From JABDMH01 sp965223215 (GTDB taxonomy: Bacteria > Bacteroidota > Bacteroidia > Chitinophagales > Saprospiraceae): DNA of 64,000 bases. Below the pieces are notes generated by a model. That model was not told the DNA's origin. It saw only the letters and a program-made list of their open reading frames with translations, and searched no databases. Below, piece by piece: positions 8,314 to 18,004 of this stretch. Position 1 is the first letter of the stretch; the number at the start of each line of letters is the position of its first letter. Location of the stretch: contig CBDCVZ010000010.1 in assembly GCA_965223215.1 (NCBI GenBank), positions 4,278,001 through 4,342,000 on the forward strand. The letters run 5' to 3'. Position numbers and translations under genes: made by a program.

Positions 8314-9489
8314 ATGGCATGTGCAGGATGTAGTACAACAAATGGCAGCAAACCACTCGGTTGCAACAGCAATGGAGGATGTGCATCGGGTGGCTGTAAT
8401 CGCCTCAATACTTTTGATTGGCTTTCGGATGCTAAACTAGAAGACTTTTCTGAACATGATATTGTTGAGATCAGCTTCAAAAACGGTGCACGTAAAGACT
8501 TCTATAAGATGCCCCACCGCGTGGATGCAAATTCCGGCGACATGGTAGTCGTGGATAGCGGTTCTGGGTATGATGTTGGTAGAATGAGCCTGACCGGTCA
8601 ATTGGTGCCGCTCCAAATGCGCAAAAAGAACATTTCACCTGACCGGATCGTGCATCCTGTCGTGCGTCGTGCAAACCATCGTGATCTTGAAAGGCTCGAG
8701 GAAGCCCGGAAGTTAGAACATAAGACTCTGGTGCGTGCCCGAGCCATAGCCAGGACCCTGGATCTCGATATGAAGATCGGTGACGTTGAGTTTCAAGGAG
8801 ACAAACGGAAGGCAACCTTCTATTTTACGGCCAATGGCAGGGTTGATTTTCGAGAATTGATTCGCCATTACGCCAAGGAGTTTCGGGTAAAAATTGAGAT
8901 GCGACAAATTGGGTCTCGACAGGAATCTTCACGGATCGGTGGTATTGGTTCATGTGGTCGTGAACTGTGCTGCTCTACCTGGCTGACTTCGTTTAAGAGT
9001 GTCTCGACACGAGCTGCCCGCTATCAGAATTTATCCATCAATCAAACCAAGTTATCGGGTCAATGTGGTCGGCTTAAGTGCTGCCTGAACTATGAACTGG
9101 ATCTCTATGCTGAGGCGCTAGATCAATTTCCTTCAAAGGCAACTACCCTCAAGACCAAGGCTGGCAATGCTTCGCTCATGAAGATCGACATCTTCAAGAA
9201 GATCATGTACTACAGTATGCAGGAACCAAAAGGGAGAATTAAGGTATGGCCTTTATCAATCGAACGGGTCGGGGAGGTATGGGCTGCCAATAAGAAGGGT
9301 GAATTTCCAGAAGTATTGCAGGAAGCCCAGATCTTGGAGGCAGAAGCAGCCACAGATTTTGCCGATGTCACAGGAGAAATTGAACTGAAAGAGCTGCCGA
9401 AAAGGAGACGCAATAAACGGCGAAATAGGGGAAATAGGAACACTCGCAAGGGGCGCTCCCGACGAGACAAACCACGTAAAAACAAGTAG
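8314..9489 (+). CDS. ricT: PSP1-domain protein RicT (YaaT-like)
   Basis: A 391-residue protein of the PSP1/RicT family. In Bacillus, RicT is part of an iron-sulfur-containing complex affecting RNA maturation; here that role is inference. The N-terminus is unusually cysteine-rich (C3, C6, C17, C23, C28). The PSP1 core carries SCGRELCCSTW and QCGRLKCCLNYE, the conserved cysteine motifs of the family. The last about 30 residues are strongly basic (RRNKRRNRGNRN and following), probably an RNA-binding or disordered tail. It sits directly after holB, the classic holB-yaaT order, and 11 bp before lpdA. Confidence 0.9.
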   Translation: MACAGCSTTNGSKPLGCNSNGGCASGGCNRLNTFDWLSDAKLEDFSEHDIVEISFKNGARKDFYKMPHRVDANSGDMVVVDSGSGYDVGRMSLTGQLVPLQMRKKNISPDRIVHPVVRRANHRDLERLEEARKLEHKTLVRARAIARTLDLDMKIGDVEFQGDKRKATFYFTANGRVDFRELIRHYAKEFRVKIEMRQIGSRQESSRIGGIGSCGRELCCSTWLTSFKSVSTRAARYQNLSINQTKLSGQCGRLKCCLNYELDLYAEALDQFPSKATTLKTKAGNASLMKIDIFKKIMYYSMQEPKGRIKVWPLSIERVGEVWAANKKGEFPEVLQEAQILEAEAATDFADVTGEIELKELPKRRRNKRRNRGNRNTRKGRSRRDKPRKNK

Positions 9490-9500
9490 AAATAGTACTT

Positions 9501-10901
9501 ATGAGTTACGATTTGACAATTATTGGATCTGGTCCTGGTGGTTATGTGGCTGCCATTAGAGCTGCGCAACTGGGCATGAAGACAGCCTTGATTGAAAAAT
9601 ATGATGTGCTGGGCGGCACTTGCCTTAACGTTGGGTGCATCCCATCTAAAGCCCTACTTGATTCATCAGAGCAATATCACAATGCGATGCACCGATTTGC
9701 TGACCACGGCATCGAAATAGAAAATCTGAAAGTGGACATGGCTCAAATGATCAAGCGTAAGAGCGAGGTTGTTAGCCAGACGACCCAAGGCATCGACTTT
9801 CTGATGAAGAAAAATAAGATAGACGTTTTTCATGGACATGCCAGCTTCGTAACGGCGCGCAAAATTTCCATCAGACAGAGCGACAAGACCGAGGAGATTG
9901 AAACTAAGCATGTCATTATTGCCACTGGCTCCAAACCCATCACACCTGCCGCATTCAATTATGATAAAAAGCGAGTCATCACCAGTACCGAAGCACTCAT
10001 GATTAAAAAGGTTCCAAAGAAAATGATCATCATTGGAGCCGGGGTTATTGGTCTTGAGCTCGGTTCGGTATATGCTCGCTTAGGTACCGAGATAGAAGTG
10101 GTCGAATATTTGGATCGCATTATTGCGGGAATGGATCATGATTGCAGTAAAGAGTTGATGCGCTCTCTGAAAAAATTAGGTATGAAGTTTCACCTAAAAC
10201 ATATGGTTACTGGAGTCAAAGCCGGTCGCAGTAACGTTAAAATTGATGTTCGAAAAAGAGATAGCGATGAAACTTTTACTTTGACGGGTGATTATTGTCT
10301 GGTGTCCATCGGTAGACGACCCTACACCGATGGTCTGGGGCTCGAAAATGTAAATATCAAACTAGATGAAAAGGGTCGCATCAAGGTCAATGACCATCTC
10401 GAAACAGATGAGGAGGGTATTTTCGCGATCGGTGATGTGATTGAGGGTGCTATGCTGGCGCACAAGGCTGAAGAAGAAGGCATTTTGGCGGTGGAATATC
10501 TGGCTGGTCAAAAACCCCATATTAATTATGAGTTGATACCTGGGGTTGTATACACCTGGCCTGAAGTGGCGGGAGTGGGTGCGACCGAAGATCAATTAAA
10601 GGAGAGGGAAATACCATACAAGGTGGGTAAGTTTCCCTATAAGGCTCTTGGTAGAGCACGAGCCAGTATGGACACCGAGGGCATGGTTAAAATCTTAGCT
10701 CATAAGGAAACCGATGAGATTCTAGGTGTTCATATGGTCGGTGCCCGGACGGCAGACATGATCGCTGAAGCAGTCGCCCTCATGGAGTTTAGGGCTTCTG
10801 CAGAAGATGCCGCCAGGATGAGCCATGCCCATCCGACCTACACCGAAGCATTTCGAGAAGCGGCATTAACGGCCACCGAAAACAGGCCCATTCATATCTA
10901 A
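9501..10901 (+). CDS. lpdA: Dihydrolipoyl dehydrogenase (E3)
   Basis: FAD flavoprotein that reoxidises dihydrolipoamide of the pyruvate, 2-oxoglutarate or glycine-cleavage complexes, producing NADH. The 466-residue chain has the N-terminal FAD motif GSGPGGY (9-15), the redox disulfide C41-x4-C46 in GGTCLNVGCIPSK, the NAD motif GAGVIGLELGSV, the FAD motif IFAIGDVI, and the C-terminal HAHPTYTEAF segment holding the catalytic His. Length is normal. No E1/E2 genes lie nearby, so the complex it serves cannot be assigned. It follows ricT closely and converges on rsmI. Confidence 0.96.
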   Translation: MSYDLTIIGSGPGGYVAAIRAAQLGMKTALIEKYDVLGGTCLNVGCIPSKALLDSSEQYHNAMHRFADHGIEIENLKVDMAQMIKRKSEVVSQTTQGIDFLMKKNKIDVFHGHASFVTARKISIRQSDKTEEIETKHVIIATGSKPITPAAFNYDKKRVITSTEALMIKKVPKKMIIIGAGVIGLELGSVYARLGTEIEVVEYLDRIIAGMDHDCSKELMRSLKKLGMKFHLKHMVTGVKAGRSNVKIDVRKRDSDETFTLTGDYCLVSIGRRPYTDGLGLENVNIKLDEKGRIKVNDHLETDEEGIFAIGDVIEGAMLAHKAEEEGILAVEYLAGQKPHINYELIPGVVYTWPEVAGVGATEDQLKEREIPYKVGKFPYKALGRARASMDTEGMVKILAHKETDEILGVHMVGARTADMIAEAVALMEFRASAEDAARMSHAHPTYTEAFREAALTATENRPIHI

Positions 10902-10916
10902 GCGCTGTGATTGATC

Positions 10917-11588
10917 TTATGATCTGTTACCATCAATAACGATCACTAGTTCACCCTTGATCTTTGGGCGATCTTCAGCCCATTGACATAGATCTTGCAA
11001 GGTACCGCGAACAATCTCTTCATGCAGCTTACTAAGCTCTCTACATAGGCAGACTGGTCGGTCTAGTCCGAGTGTCTCGGTCAATTGCCGTAATGTGCGA
11101 TGTATCCGGTGCGGAGATTCATAGAGTACCATTGTGACATTCAATTGAGCAAGATAAGTCAACCGGGTCATGCGCCCTTTCCGATGCGGTAAAAAGCCTT
11201 CAAAATGGAACCGGTTGGTAGGTAATCCCGATATGACCAGTGCTGGTACAAATGCAGTCGGACCCGGAAGGCACTCCACCTGAATGTGATTTTCAATGCA
11301 AGCTCTGACAATCAGAAAACCGGGATCGCTAATGCTTGGTGTGCCCGCATCTGAAACGAGAGCGACATGATTACCAGCATTTAGCTGCTCAATGACCTGG
11401 GCTACCGTCTTATGCTCATTATGAACATGATAAGACCAAAGCGTTCCCGATATATTAAAGTGCTTCAATAGTCGACCCGTTACCCGTGTGTCTTCAGCTA
11501 GAATCAGATCTGCATTTTTGAGCACCTCAATAGATCGGTAGCTCATATCGCCAAGATTGCCGATGGGGGTAGGGACTACATGTAACAA
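10917..11588 (-). CDS. rsmI: 16S rRNA (cytidine-1402-2'-O)-methyltransferase
   Basis: SAM-dependent methyltransferase acting on C1402 in the ribosomal decoding centre. The 223-residue protein has the TP_methylase fold signatures: VPTPIGNLGD at residues 4-13, LAEDTRVTGRLLKHF, VALVSDAGTPSISDPG and ALVISGLP. It is slightly shorter than the E. coli enzyme because the extra C-terminal domain is absent, as is common in Bacteroidota. It lies 30 bp downstream of pssA on the same strand, possibly co-transcribed. Confidence 0.95.
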   Translation of the reverse strand: MLHVVPTPIGNLGDMSYRSIEVLKNADLILAEDTRVTGRLLKHFNISGTLWSYHVHNEHKTVAQVIEQLNAGNHVALVSDAGTPSISDPGFLIVRACIENHIQVECLPGPTAFVPALVISGLPTNRFHFEGFLPHRKGRMTRLTYLAQLNVTMVLYESPHRIHRTLRQLTETLGLDRPVCLCRELSKLHEEIVRGTLQDLCQWAEDRPKIKGELVIVIDGNRS

Positions 11589-11618
11589 TGGATAGGATTT
11601 GGTTGATAGAAACCCAGT

Positions 11619-12332
11619 TTATCTTGTGTGGGACCCAGGTCGCGATGAGTAATTCAGTAAAGATAAGAATATGTAAAGCACCACTGCAAAGGGCACTGCC
11701 AGTTGCCTCAGAAATAGGGCCAGACCAAGCGACAGTACGATAAAGAGCCACTTAACCTCTTGATGCTTCCATTGCCAGCCATTGAATTTCAAATCGAAGT
11801 GGGGCAGGTCTGAAACCATGAGAAAGCAAAGCAAAATCAAACTGATGCAAAGCACCAATGGATTGATGAAAATACTGGAGCATGCACTGCAATCAGTGCT
11901 ATGGGCAAGCCAATACAAACCCGCTAAATAAATGGCAGCAGATGGTATGGGTAGGCCATAAAAATGATCGGCCGAGCGTTGATCTTGATTGAATTTTGCC
12001 AACCTCATTGCTCCAAATAAGGCAAATAGGAATGCCGCAAAAGGTAAGTAAGACATTAATCCTGGAATATCGATTTCGTTTTGCAACAGTTCGAGCAGCA
12101 TTAGACTCGGTAAGACTCCAAAGGAAACAACGTCTGCTAAACTATCGAGGTCCTTACCAATGCTATTGGTTATATTGAGCCACCTTGCGAATAGCCCATC
12201 TAGATAGTCTGCCAATAAACTAACTCCTATCGCATAGAGCGCTCCCATGGGTTGGGCCGTTAGTACACAATAGATTCCAACAATTCCAGCATAGAGATTA
12301 AGTAAAGTCAGAAGATTAGGTACGGTCCACAT
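11619..12332 (-). CDS. pssA: CDP-diacylglycerol--serine O-phosphatidyltransferase
   Basis: Integral membrane enzyme making phosphatidylserine, the precursor of phosphatidylethanolamine. The CDP-alcohol phosphatidyltransferase motif D-G-x2-A-R-x8-G-x3-D-x3-D is complete in DGLFARWLNITNSIGKDLDS. About seven hydrophobic segments are visible. The frame is open to an ATG at 12371, but I prefer the ATG at 12332 (MWTVPNLLTLLN, 237 residues). It matches the usual family start, and a TAATTTTG -7 box at 12341-12348 lies between the two candidates, only 8 nt upstream. Cells making PE in Bacteroidota use this type II enzyme. Confidence 0.9.
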   Translation of the reverse strand: MWTVPNLLTLLNLYAGIVGIYCVLTAQPMGALYAIGVSLLADYLDGLFARWLNITNSIGKDLDSLADVVSFGVLPSLMLLELLQNEIDIPGLMSYLPFAAFLFALFGAMRLAKFNQDQRSADHFYGLPIPSAAIYLAGLYWLAHSTDCSACSSIFINPLVLCISLILLCFLMVSDLPHFDLKFNGWQWKHQEVKWLFIVLSLGLALFLRQLAVPFAVVLYIFLSLLNYSSRPGSHTR

Positions 12333-12340
12333 AGGCTGAC

Positions 12341-12348
12341 CAAAATTA
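12341..12348 (-). promoter_or_regulatory. -7 promoter box of pssA
   Basis: On the minus strand this reads TAATTTTG, a full match to the Bacteroidota -7 consensus TAnnTTTG. It is 8 nt from the preferred pssA start. No clear TTG at the right distance upstream. Confidence 0.5.
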
Positions 12349-12502
12349 TCAAATAAACACGATCTAAACACTTGAGGCTACGAACCACCAACCAATCTTA
12401 TCATACCCATTAGGAATCCATTAATAATACGTTAAGGCTCGAGATCGTAGAAAACTGATTCTTAATTGCGATCGTTATATTTAGACGCTTTTTTGACACC
12501 TT

Positions 12503-15500
12503 ATGAAGCAGTTGCTACAGGTCTTATTCATTCTCGCATGGCCCATTGCTGCCAATGCACAACTGGCAAATGACGATTGCAGTGGTGCCATTCAACTGGA
12601 AAATTTGACCAATTGGTGCTCAGCCGCTGGTGCCTTTGATAATACTGCTGCAACTACTTCAATCCAAAGTGCTCCTCGTTGTTTCTCAGAGAATGGGAGT
12701 GATATCTGGTTTGAATTTCTTGCTCCAGCCACCAATGCAAACATCAGAGTTTTGGGCGATGTCGTTGACATCTACGGAGTCACCGCCTTCTCTAAGGGCA
12801 CCCTGAAACTTCCAGCCCTAGCCCTTTATTCGGGAAATTGCGATGACCTGAATCTGGTTGACTGTGCACAAGATGATGGAGATCATATCGCAGAAATCTT
12901 CGCAGAAGATCTGGTTCCCAATGCTACCTATTTCCTTCGAGTAAGTAGTGTTGCGTCAGCACAGGGCAGCTTCCAGCTATGTATCAGTTCTTTCAATCTA
13001 GTGCCTGAGCCTATTTCTGACTGCCCCACGGGCGTGGTCTTATGTGATAAATCTTCTTTTTTTGTGCCGAATATTCAGGGGAATGGAAACATTCCAAACG
13101 AGGTAAATACTTCTTGCCTCACAGCTGAAGACAACTCTACGTGGTATAAATGGGTTGCAGGTACATCGGGATCATTGGGATTTACGATTGTACCAAATAA
13201 TCCTGGAGATGATCTAGATTTTGCTGTGTTCGAACTGCCGAACGGACTTAACGATTGTGCAGACATGATTGAATTGCGCTGTATGGCATCCGGAGCCAAT
13301 GGCGTTAATTTGTTTCCCCCATTTGTGGCAGCGCCGTTTGATCAATGGGATCAGTGCGTTGGTCCGACAGGCCTGAGAACTGGTGAAACCGACAACACTG
13401 AGCTGGCGGGTTGCAACGAAAACACCGACAATAATTTTGTCTCGTCCATCAACATGGAAGCGGGCAAAGTTTATGCATTAGTCGTGCTCAATTTTAGTGA
13501 GTCTGGACACGGATTTTCTCTAGAGTTTTCTGGCACAGCTGAGTTCCTTGGCCCACAGGCTGACTTCTTTACCGACGATCAGGATGGTACCATTTGTTTT
13601 GGTGAACCCATCACCTATTTTGATCAATCCAGTTTTGGTGATCTTACCCTGGTAGATTGGCAATGGAATTTTGGAGAAGGGGCAGCACCACAAACTGCCT
13701 CTGGTCCTGGCCCCCACCGGGTTTCTTACAACCTGGGTGGAATCAAATCGGTGGCCCTGACCGTCGAGAGTGAAACCGGCTGTTTGGTGACGGATATCGG
13801 GTCTATTATTGTGGAAGATCCCTTTCAAGTCGTTGCCGATGTCACAGATCAAAGCTGCCCCGAAAGTACGGATGGAGCGATCGCCCTAGACATCACCAGT
13901 GGCAGTGATGTGACGAGCATCCAGTGGGACAATGGTATGACAGGGCCCATGCTTGAAAACCTCGAACCAGGTGAATATGAGGTGTCCCTTACTAACTTCA
14001 ACGGCTGTGATACCGTCATCCCCTACCTGGTAGAAGCACCTCTGCCATTACAAATTGAAAACATCATCACGAGACCAAGCTGCGGTGGTGGAGCAGATGG
14101 TTCGATCACCTTAAATGTCACGGGTCAAGCACCACCCTTTCAGTTCGATTTTGGAAATGGATTCACAGGCTCAAATACAGCTGACAATTTGGTCGCAGAT
14201 ATCTATGACATCGCCGTCCAAGATGACAATGGATGTGTCACAGATCTAGTAGTAGAATTGGGTGAGATTAATGTAGCGCTGGATCCAAATTTTGATCCCA
14301 TTCAACCACCGACCTGTTTCGGCTTCAATGATGGTCAAGTGGAAATACGGATCGAGGGCGGCAATCGACCCTTTGCCCTCTTCTACAATGGGCAGATTCG
14401 GATGGAAACGGACAATATCTTTGATAATCTCCCTGCCGGACTCTTCAATCTGACCGTGCGAGATGGAGCCAACTGCTTAGGATTCGTGCAACTCGACATT
14501 CCACAGCCCGATTCGCTCATTGTACAACTAGACACGGTAGACATCTCTTGCTTTGGTGCAAATGATGGGCAAGTGGCAACGCGAGTCTTTGGAGGTACTC
14601 CCGGTTATCAATTTAATTGGAATCATGGCAGTACAGATTCAATCATTTCAGATCTCGCGGCTGGTGCTTACACTTTAGATGTCACCGATGCCAATGGCTG
14701 TGTGACAAGTACAGCTGCATTTATCACCGAGCCTCCAGCTCTGGGAATTGTGATTGATAGTACCCGTGATGTGGTTTGTTTTGGTGATGCCACCGGGGCC
14801 ATCTACTTCACTGGGTTCGGTGGAAGCCCACCATTTCAATATAGCATCGACGGCACTAACTTTTCTGATTTGGTCAGTTTTGAAGGTCTTCGGGCTGGTC
14901 TCCACCAGGTACAGATCAGAGATGACAGAGGTTGCATTAATACCGAGCAAACGGAACTGTTCCAACCCGCGCAATTGATTGTCAATGCTGGAAACGATAC
15001 TGCGGTCGATCTGGGGTTTGCCGCTCAATTGCTGGCTACGCATCAGCCGTTTGGTAAACCAGTGGACTATCTATGGAGCCCCATAAGAGATTGCGAAAAT
15101 TGTCCTTTTGTGGAAGTTCGCCCTCTGCAATCAACGGTGTTTACAGTCCAAATCATCGATGAGGACGGATGTAGTGCCATTGACTCGGTCGAAGTTTTGG
15201 TTTTTGGCAACCGGCCAGTATACATTCCCAATTCATTCACTCCCAATGGTGATGGTTTCAATGATTTCCTAACCATCTATGGCGGTCTTGCCGCTGAGCG
15301 TTTGCAAGGAATTAAACGACTTCAAATCTTTGATCGATGGGGAGAAACTGTGTTTTTGGGTCGTAACCTGAACCTGGGTGAGGAGGCCATGGGTTGGGAT
15401 GGGAGCCATCGTGGTCAACCCATGAATCCTGGGGTATTTGCCTATCTTGCCGAAGTGCAATTTATCGATGGTACCGTGCTTCAATTTGAAGGTGACATTA

Positions 15501-15514
15501 CTTTGATACGATGA
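12503..15514 (+). CDS. Large secreted protein with SprB-like repeats and gliding-motility C-terminal (CHU_C) domain
   Basis: A 1003-residue exported protein. It has a Sec signal peptide (residues 1-19, ending ANAQ). Two disulfide-rich beta-sandwich domains follow (about 20-340; NDDCSGAIQL and SDIWFEF motifs). Next is a PKD-like domain (about 350-440; WQWNFGEG). Then come at least five tandem SprB-like repeats (about 445-840), each with a C-F/P-G-x-x-D-G core such as SCFGANDGQV and TCFGFNDGQV. The C-terminal CHU_C domain (about 910-1003) has YIPNSFTPNGDGFND and IFDRWGE, typical of type B type IX secretion signals. It is probably a cell-surface adhesin. Its stop overlaps the lptC start (ATGA). 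Confidence 0.88.
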   Translation: MKQLLQVLFILAWPIAANAQLANDDCSGAIQLENLTNWCSAAGAFDNTAATTSIQSAPRCFSENGSDIWFEFLAPATNANIRVLGDVVDIYGVTAFSKGTLKLPALALYSGNCDDLNLVDCAQDDGDHIAEIFAEDLVPNATYFLRVSSVASAQGSFQLCISSFNLVPEPISDCPTGVVLCDKSSFFVPNIQGNGNIPNEVNTSCLTAEDNSTWYKWVAGTSGSLGFTIVPNNPGDDLDFAVFELPNGLNDCADMIELRCMASGANGVNLFPPFVAAPFDQWDQCVGPTGLRTGETDNTELAGCNENTDNNFVSSINMEAGKVYALVVLNFSESGHGFSLEFSGTAEFLGPQADFFTDDQDGTICFGEPITYFDQSSFGDLTLVDWQWNFGEGAAPQTASGPGPHRVSYNLGGIKSVALTVESETGCLVTDIGSIIVEDPFQVVADVTDQSCPESTDGAIALDITSGSDVTSIQWDNGMTGPMLENLEPGEYEVSLTNFNGCDTVIPYLVEAPLPLQIENIITRPSCGGGADGSITLNVTGQAPPFQFDFGNGFTGSNTADNLVADIYDIAVQDDNGCVTDLVVELGEINVALDPNFDPIQPPTCFGFNDGQVEIRIEGGNRPFALFYNGQIRMETDNIFDNLPAGLFNLTVRDGANCLGFVQLDIPQPDSLIVQLDTVDISCFGANDGQVATRVFGGTPGYQFNWNHGSTDSIISDLAAGAYTLDVTDANGCVTSTAAFITEPPALGIVIDSTRDVVCFGDATGAIYFTGFGGSPPFQYSIDGTNFSDLVSFEGLRAGLHQVQIRDDRGCINTEQTELFQPAQLIVNAGNDTAVDLGFAAQLLATHQPFGKPVDYLWSPIRDCENCPFVEVRPLQSTVFTVQIIDEDGCSAIDSVEVLVFGNRPVYIPNSFTPNGDGFNDFLTIYGGLAAERLQGIKRLQIFDRWGETVFLGRNLNLGEEAMGWDGSHRGQPMNPGVFAYLAEVQFIDGTVLQFEGDITLIR

Positions 15515-16077
15515 GATTCTTCGGGGCCTTACTGATCATCCCATTGGTGCTGACTGGTTGCGTCAATGATCTCGAAGATGTAGATCGGCTGTTTGAGGCA
15601 TCTGATCCTGGTGTTGAAATCGCCAAGGATGTTGAAGTGATGTATAGCGACTCTGCACGGGTGCGAGTGATTATCAAAGGTCCTACCCTGGTTCGACATT
15701 TGGACAAGGCCAATCCCAGAGATGAATTTACGGAGGGTGTACATGTCGATTTTCTGGATGACCAAAGTGAAGTGGAGAGCACTTTGGACGCTATGTACGG
15801 GGTGCGATATCCCAGAGAACACAAGATCATGGTATACGACACCATCGACCATGTCATTCTCCAAAGTGTACGAGGTGAAAAACTTGAGACCTCAGAGCTC
15901 ATTTGGAATGAAAAGGAAGGAACTGTACATACCGACAAGTTTGTTAAGATCACTAAGCCCGAAGAAATTATCTTTGCATATGGTTTTCGAGCCAAGCAGG
16001 ATTTTTCGGAATACACCCTACTTTCAGTAGTGGCAAAATGGAAGATCGAGGACTTCGAAAGTCAATTTAAGAACTAA
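15511..16077 (+). CDS. lptC: LptC-like lipopolysaccharide export lipoprotein
   Basis: A 188-residue lipoprotein with signal and lipobox LTGC (Cys17). The body resembles Bacteroidota LptC proteins: repeated beta strands with SDSARVRVIIKGP early, EFTEGVHVDFLDD in the middle and GEKLETSELIWNEKEGTVHTDKFVKI late, the LptA/LptC beta-jellyroll. LptC hands LPS from the LptB2FG extractor to the periplasmic bridge. The start ATG overlaps the stop of the preceding adhesin gene (ATGA), and the TlyC-like gene follows 18 bp later. A similar order lptC then hemolysin-family protein is seen in other Bacteroidota, from memory. Confidence 0.82.
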   Translation: MRFFGALLIIPLVLTGCVNDLEDVDRLFEASDPGVEIAKDVEVMYSDSARVRVIIKGPTLVRHLDKANPRDEFTEGVHVDFLDDQSEVESTLDAMYGVRYPREHKIMVYDTIDHVILQSVRGEKLETSELIWNEKEGTVHTDKFVKITKPEEIIFAYGFRAKQDFSEYTLLSVVAKWKIEDFESQFKN

Positions 16078-16095
16078 CCAACCTCCATAGACCAA

Positions 16096-17352
16096 ATGGG
16101 TCCTCTTCTCTTTTTCGTGTTGTTTTTCTTAGTGCTATCGGCGTTCTTTTCGGGGTCAGAAATCGCCTTTATTTCGGCCAATAAGATTAGGATCGAATTA
16201 CTAAAGGAGCGAGGTCGTTTGCGCGGAAAAATTCTCAGCGGTTTTTACGAAAAGCCGCGCGAATTTTTAGGTACAATGCTGGTTGGAAATAACATTGCCC
16301 TGGTGGTCTTTACCACTCTGATGACCAATCTCCTCAAACCATTTATCGTACCAGTCATCGGTGAAGGAGTCCTGATGCTCATTACCAACACATTGCTAAT
16401 CACCATCGTGGTCTTAATATTTGGTGAGTTTCTACCCAAGACACTTTTTCGCGTATACGCAAATACAGCCATGAGTCTCCTGGCCACTCCGCTTCAATTT
16501 TTCAAATGGTTGCTGGCCATTCCAACCTGGATGATGACCAAGCTTTCTACCATCGTTCTCAACACCTTCTTCAAGTCTTCGGTCAATCTCACACCCTACA
16601 CATTTAGTAGAATTGATCTGGAGCACTTTGTTCAAGACAGCTTTGAAGGTGATACCGATGATGAAATTGACACGGATATTTTCAAGAATGCACTCAAGCT
16701 AAAAGATATTAAGGTGCGCGATTGCATGGTGCCACGCAATGAAATTGTGGCCATCGAAGACGACACCGACATAGGTGACCTGGTGGAACTTTTTGATCAG
16801 AGTAAACTTTCAAGGATCCTGGTTTATAATGGAGATATTGACAATGTAAGGGGGTACATTCATCACCAGCAAATGCTCAAGCAACCGAAGCGTATAAAGT
16901 CGGTCATTTCAGACATCCCATTTGTGCCGGAAGTCATGAATATTCAAGCCGTAATGAATATGTTTTTTCTATCCAAAAAGAACATCGCCTGTGTGGTGGA
17001 CGAATTTGGTGGCACGGCTGGCGTGATTACACTGGAAGACATCTTGGAAGAGATTTTCGGTGAAATTGAAGACGAACATGACCAGGAGGAGCACATTGAA
17101 GAAGAGATCTCAGAGAAAGAATGGTTGTTTTCAGGTCGCTTAGAGATCGATTATCTCAATGAAAAGTACGAAACGTTGGACTTGCCGGATGGTGAATACA
17201 ACACGATATCCGGTTATCTTGTTATGACTACGGCCAACATCCCAGAGCAGGGAGATGTCTTGATCCTAGATGGATACGAATTTCACCTGGTCAATGTCAG
17301 CAATACAAAAATTGAAACAGTAAGGGTCAAAAAGATAGCTGAGTCAGATTAG
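16096..17352 (+). CDS. CNNM/CorC/TlyC family membrane protein with CBS domains
   Basis: A 418-residue protein, usually annotated hemolysin family or magnesium/cobalt efflux. It has an N-terminal DUF21/CNNM transmembrane domain (residues 1-180, with FSGSEIAFISANKIR near the start). A tandem CBS pair follows (about 195-320; MVPRNEIVAI, VVDEFGGTAGVITLEDILEEIFGEI). The C-terminal CorC_HlyC domain (about 335-418) includes LDLPDGEYNTISGYL. Recent work on the family favours Na+/Mg2+ exchange, so the hemolysin label is historical. It ends 4 bp inside the convergent Nudix gene. Confidence 0.9.
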   Translation: MGPLLFFVLFFLVLSAFFSGSEIAFISANKIRIELLKERGRLRGKILSGFYEKPREFLGTMLVGNNIALVVFTTLMTNLLKPFIVPVIGEGVLMLITNTLLITIVVLIFGEFLPKTLFRVYANTAMSLLATPLQFFKWLLAIPTWMMTKLSTIVLNTFFKSSVNLTPYTFSRIDLEHFVQDSFEGDTDDEIDTDIFKNALKLKDIKVRDCMVPRNEIVAIEDDTDIGDLVELFDQSKLSRILVYNGDIDNVRGYIHHQQMLKQPKRIKSVISDIPFVPEVMNIQAVMNMFFLSKKNIACVVDEFGGTAGVITLEDILEEIFGEIEDEHDQEEHIEEEISEKEWLFSGRLEIDYLNEKYETLDLPDGEYNTISGYLVMTTANIPEQGDVLILDGYEFHLVNVSNTKIETVRVKKIAESD

Positions 17353-17975
17353 TATTGATCAAAATCACCTAGCAACGTCAATAGTTCATTCAGTATCATG
17401 GCAGTGGCTCCCCAGAGAATCCTTCCGTCTAGATCGAAATAGGGTACCCCCTGCAGGGTTAGTCCATTCCGAATTCGTATGGAGGTCTTCTTACGATTAG
17501 AAGGATCTTGAAAGTGTAAAATCTCTTTCCGGATGATTGAGGCAACTTCTGTGGCTTGGGGCCTTAGGTGCTGATCTTGCGGCAACAAACCCACCACTGG
17601 AGTGACTAAATACCTGCTCACCGGGATGTAGAGAGGTGACAACTTACCAATTACTTGAACTTGCTCGATCGCTAGATTTACTTCTTCATGGGCCTCTCGC
17701 AGCGCGCAGTCGATGGCATCTACGTCCGTGGGTTCAGTGCGGCCACCCGGAAATGCAATTTGCCCACTGTGTTGATCCTGGTCGTGCTGGATTCGTTCGA
17801 TGAAGAGTGTAGATATCTGCCCCTGAATGTTGGGAAAAAGTAAGATCAATACTGCGGCATCTGCTGCATCTGTACTCGGTCTTAAATTTAAACGATTGTG
17901 GTAAGCTGCCATCTCGAGCTGCGCGGTCTGACCAGGAAGAGGGGCCTGCAACTTATCTCTTAGATAAGTAGCCAA
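17349..17975 (-). CDS. Nudix hydrolase, CoA pyrophosphatase-like
   Basis: A 208-residue Nudix hydrolase. The Nudix box is visible as GGRTEPTDVDAIDCALREAHEEV (G-x5-E-x7-R-E-x2-E-E), preceded by SGQIAFPGG, the signature shared with NudL/CoA pyrophosphatases that cleave coenzyme A to phosphopantetheine and 3',5'-ADP. The start is a TTG at 17975; no in-frame ATG exists nearby until residue 22. The stretch LPGQTAQLEMAAYHN before that ATG fits the family N-terminus (LPG-x-AHLKMAP), so the TTG start is favoured. It lies 29 bp after hemD in a minus-strand cluster. Confidence 0.85.
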   Translation of the reverse strand: MATYLRDKLQAPLPGQTAQLEMAAYHNRLNLRPSTDAADAAVLILLFPNIQGQISTLFIERIQHDQDQHSGQIAFPGGRTEPTDVDAIDCALREAHEEVNLAIEQVQVIGKLSPLYIPVSRYLVTPVVGLLPQDQHLRPQATEVASIIRKEILHFQDPSNRKKTSIRIRNGLTLQGVPYFDLDGRILWGATAMILNELLTLLGDFDQY

Positions 17976-18004
17976 AGAATCGATGTTGCCAGCGCTAGCC
18001 AGGG

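Noticed and set aside
15498..16016. 172-codon minus-strand frame over lptC
   Set aside because: Antisense shadow, Ser/Thr-rich from the reversed codons, no signal or domain.
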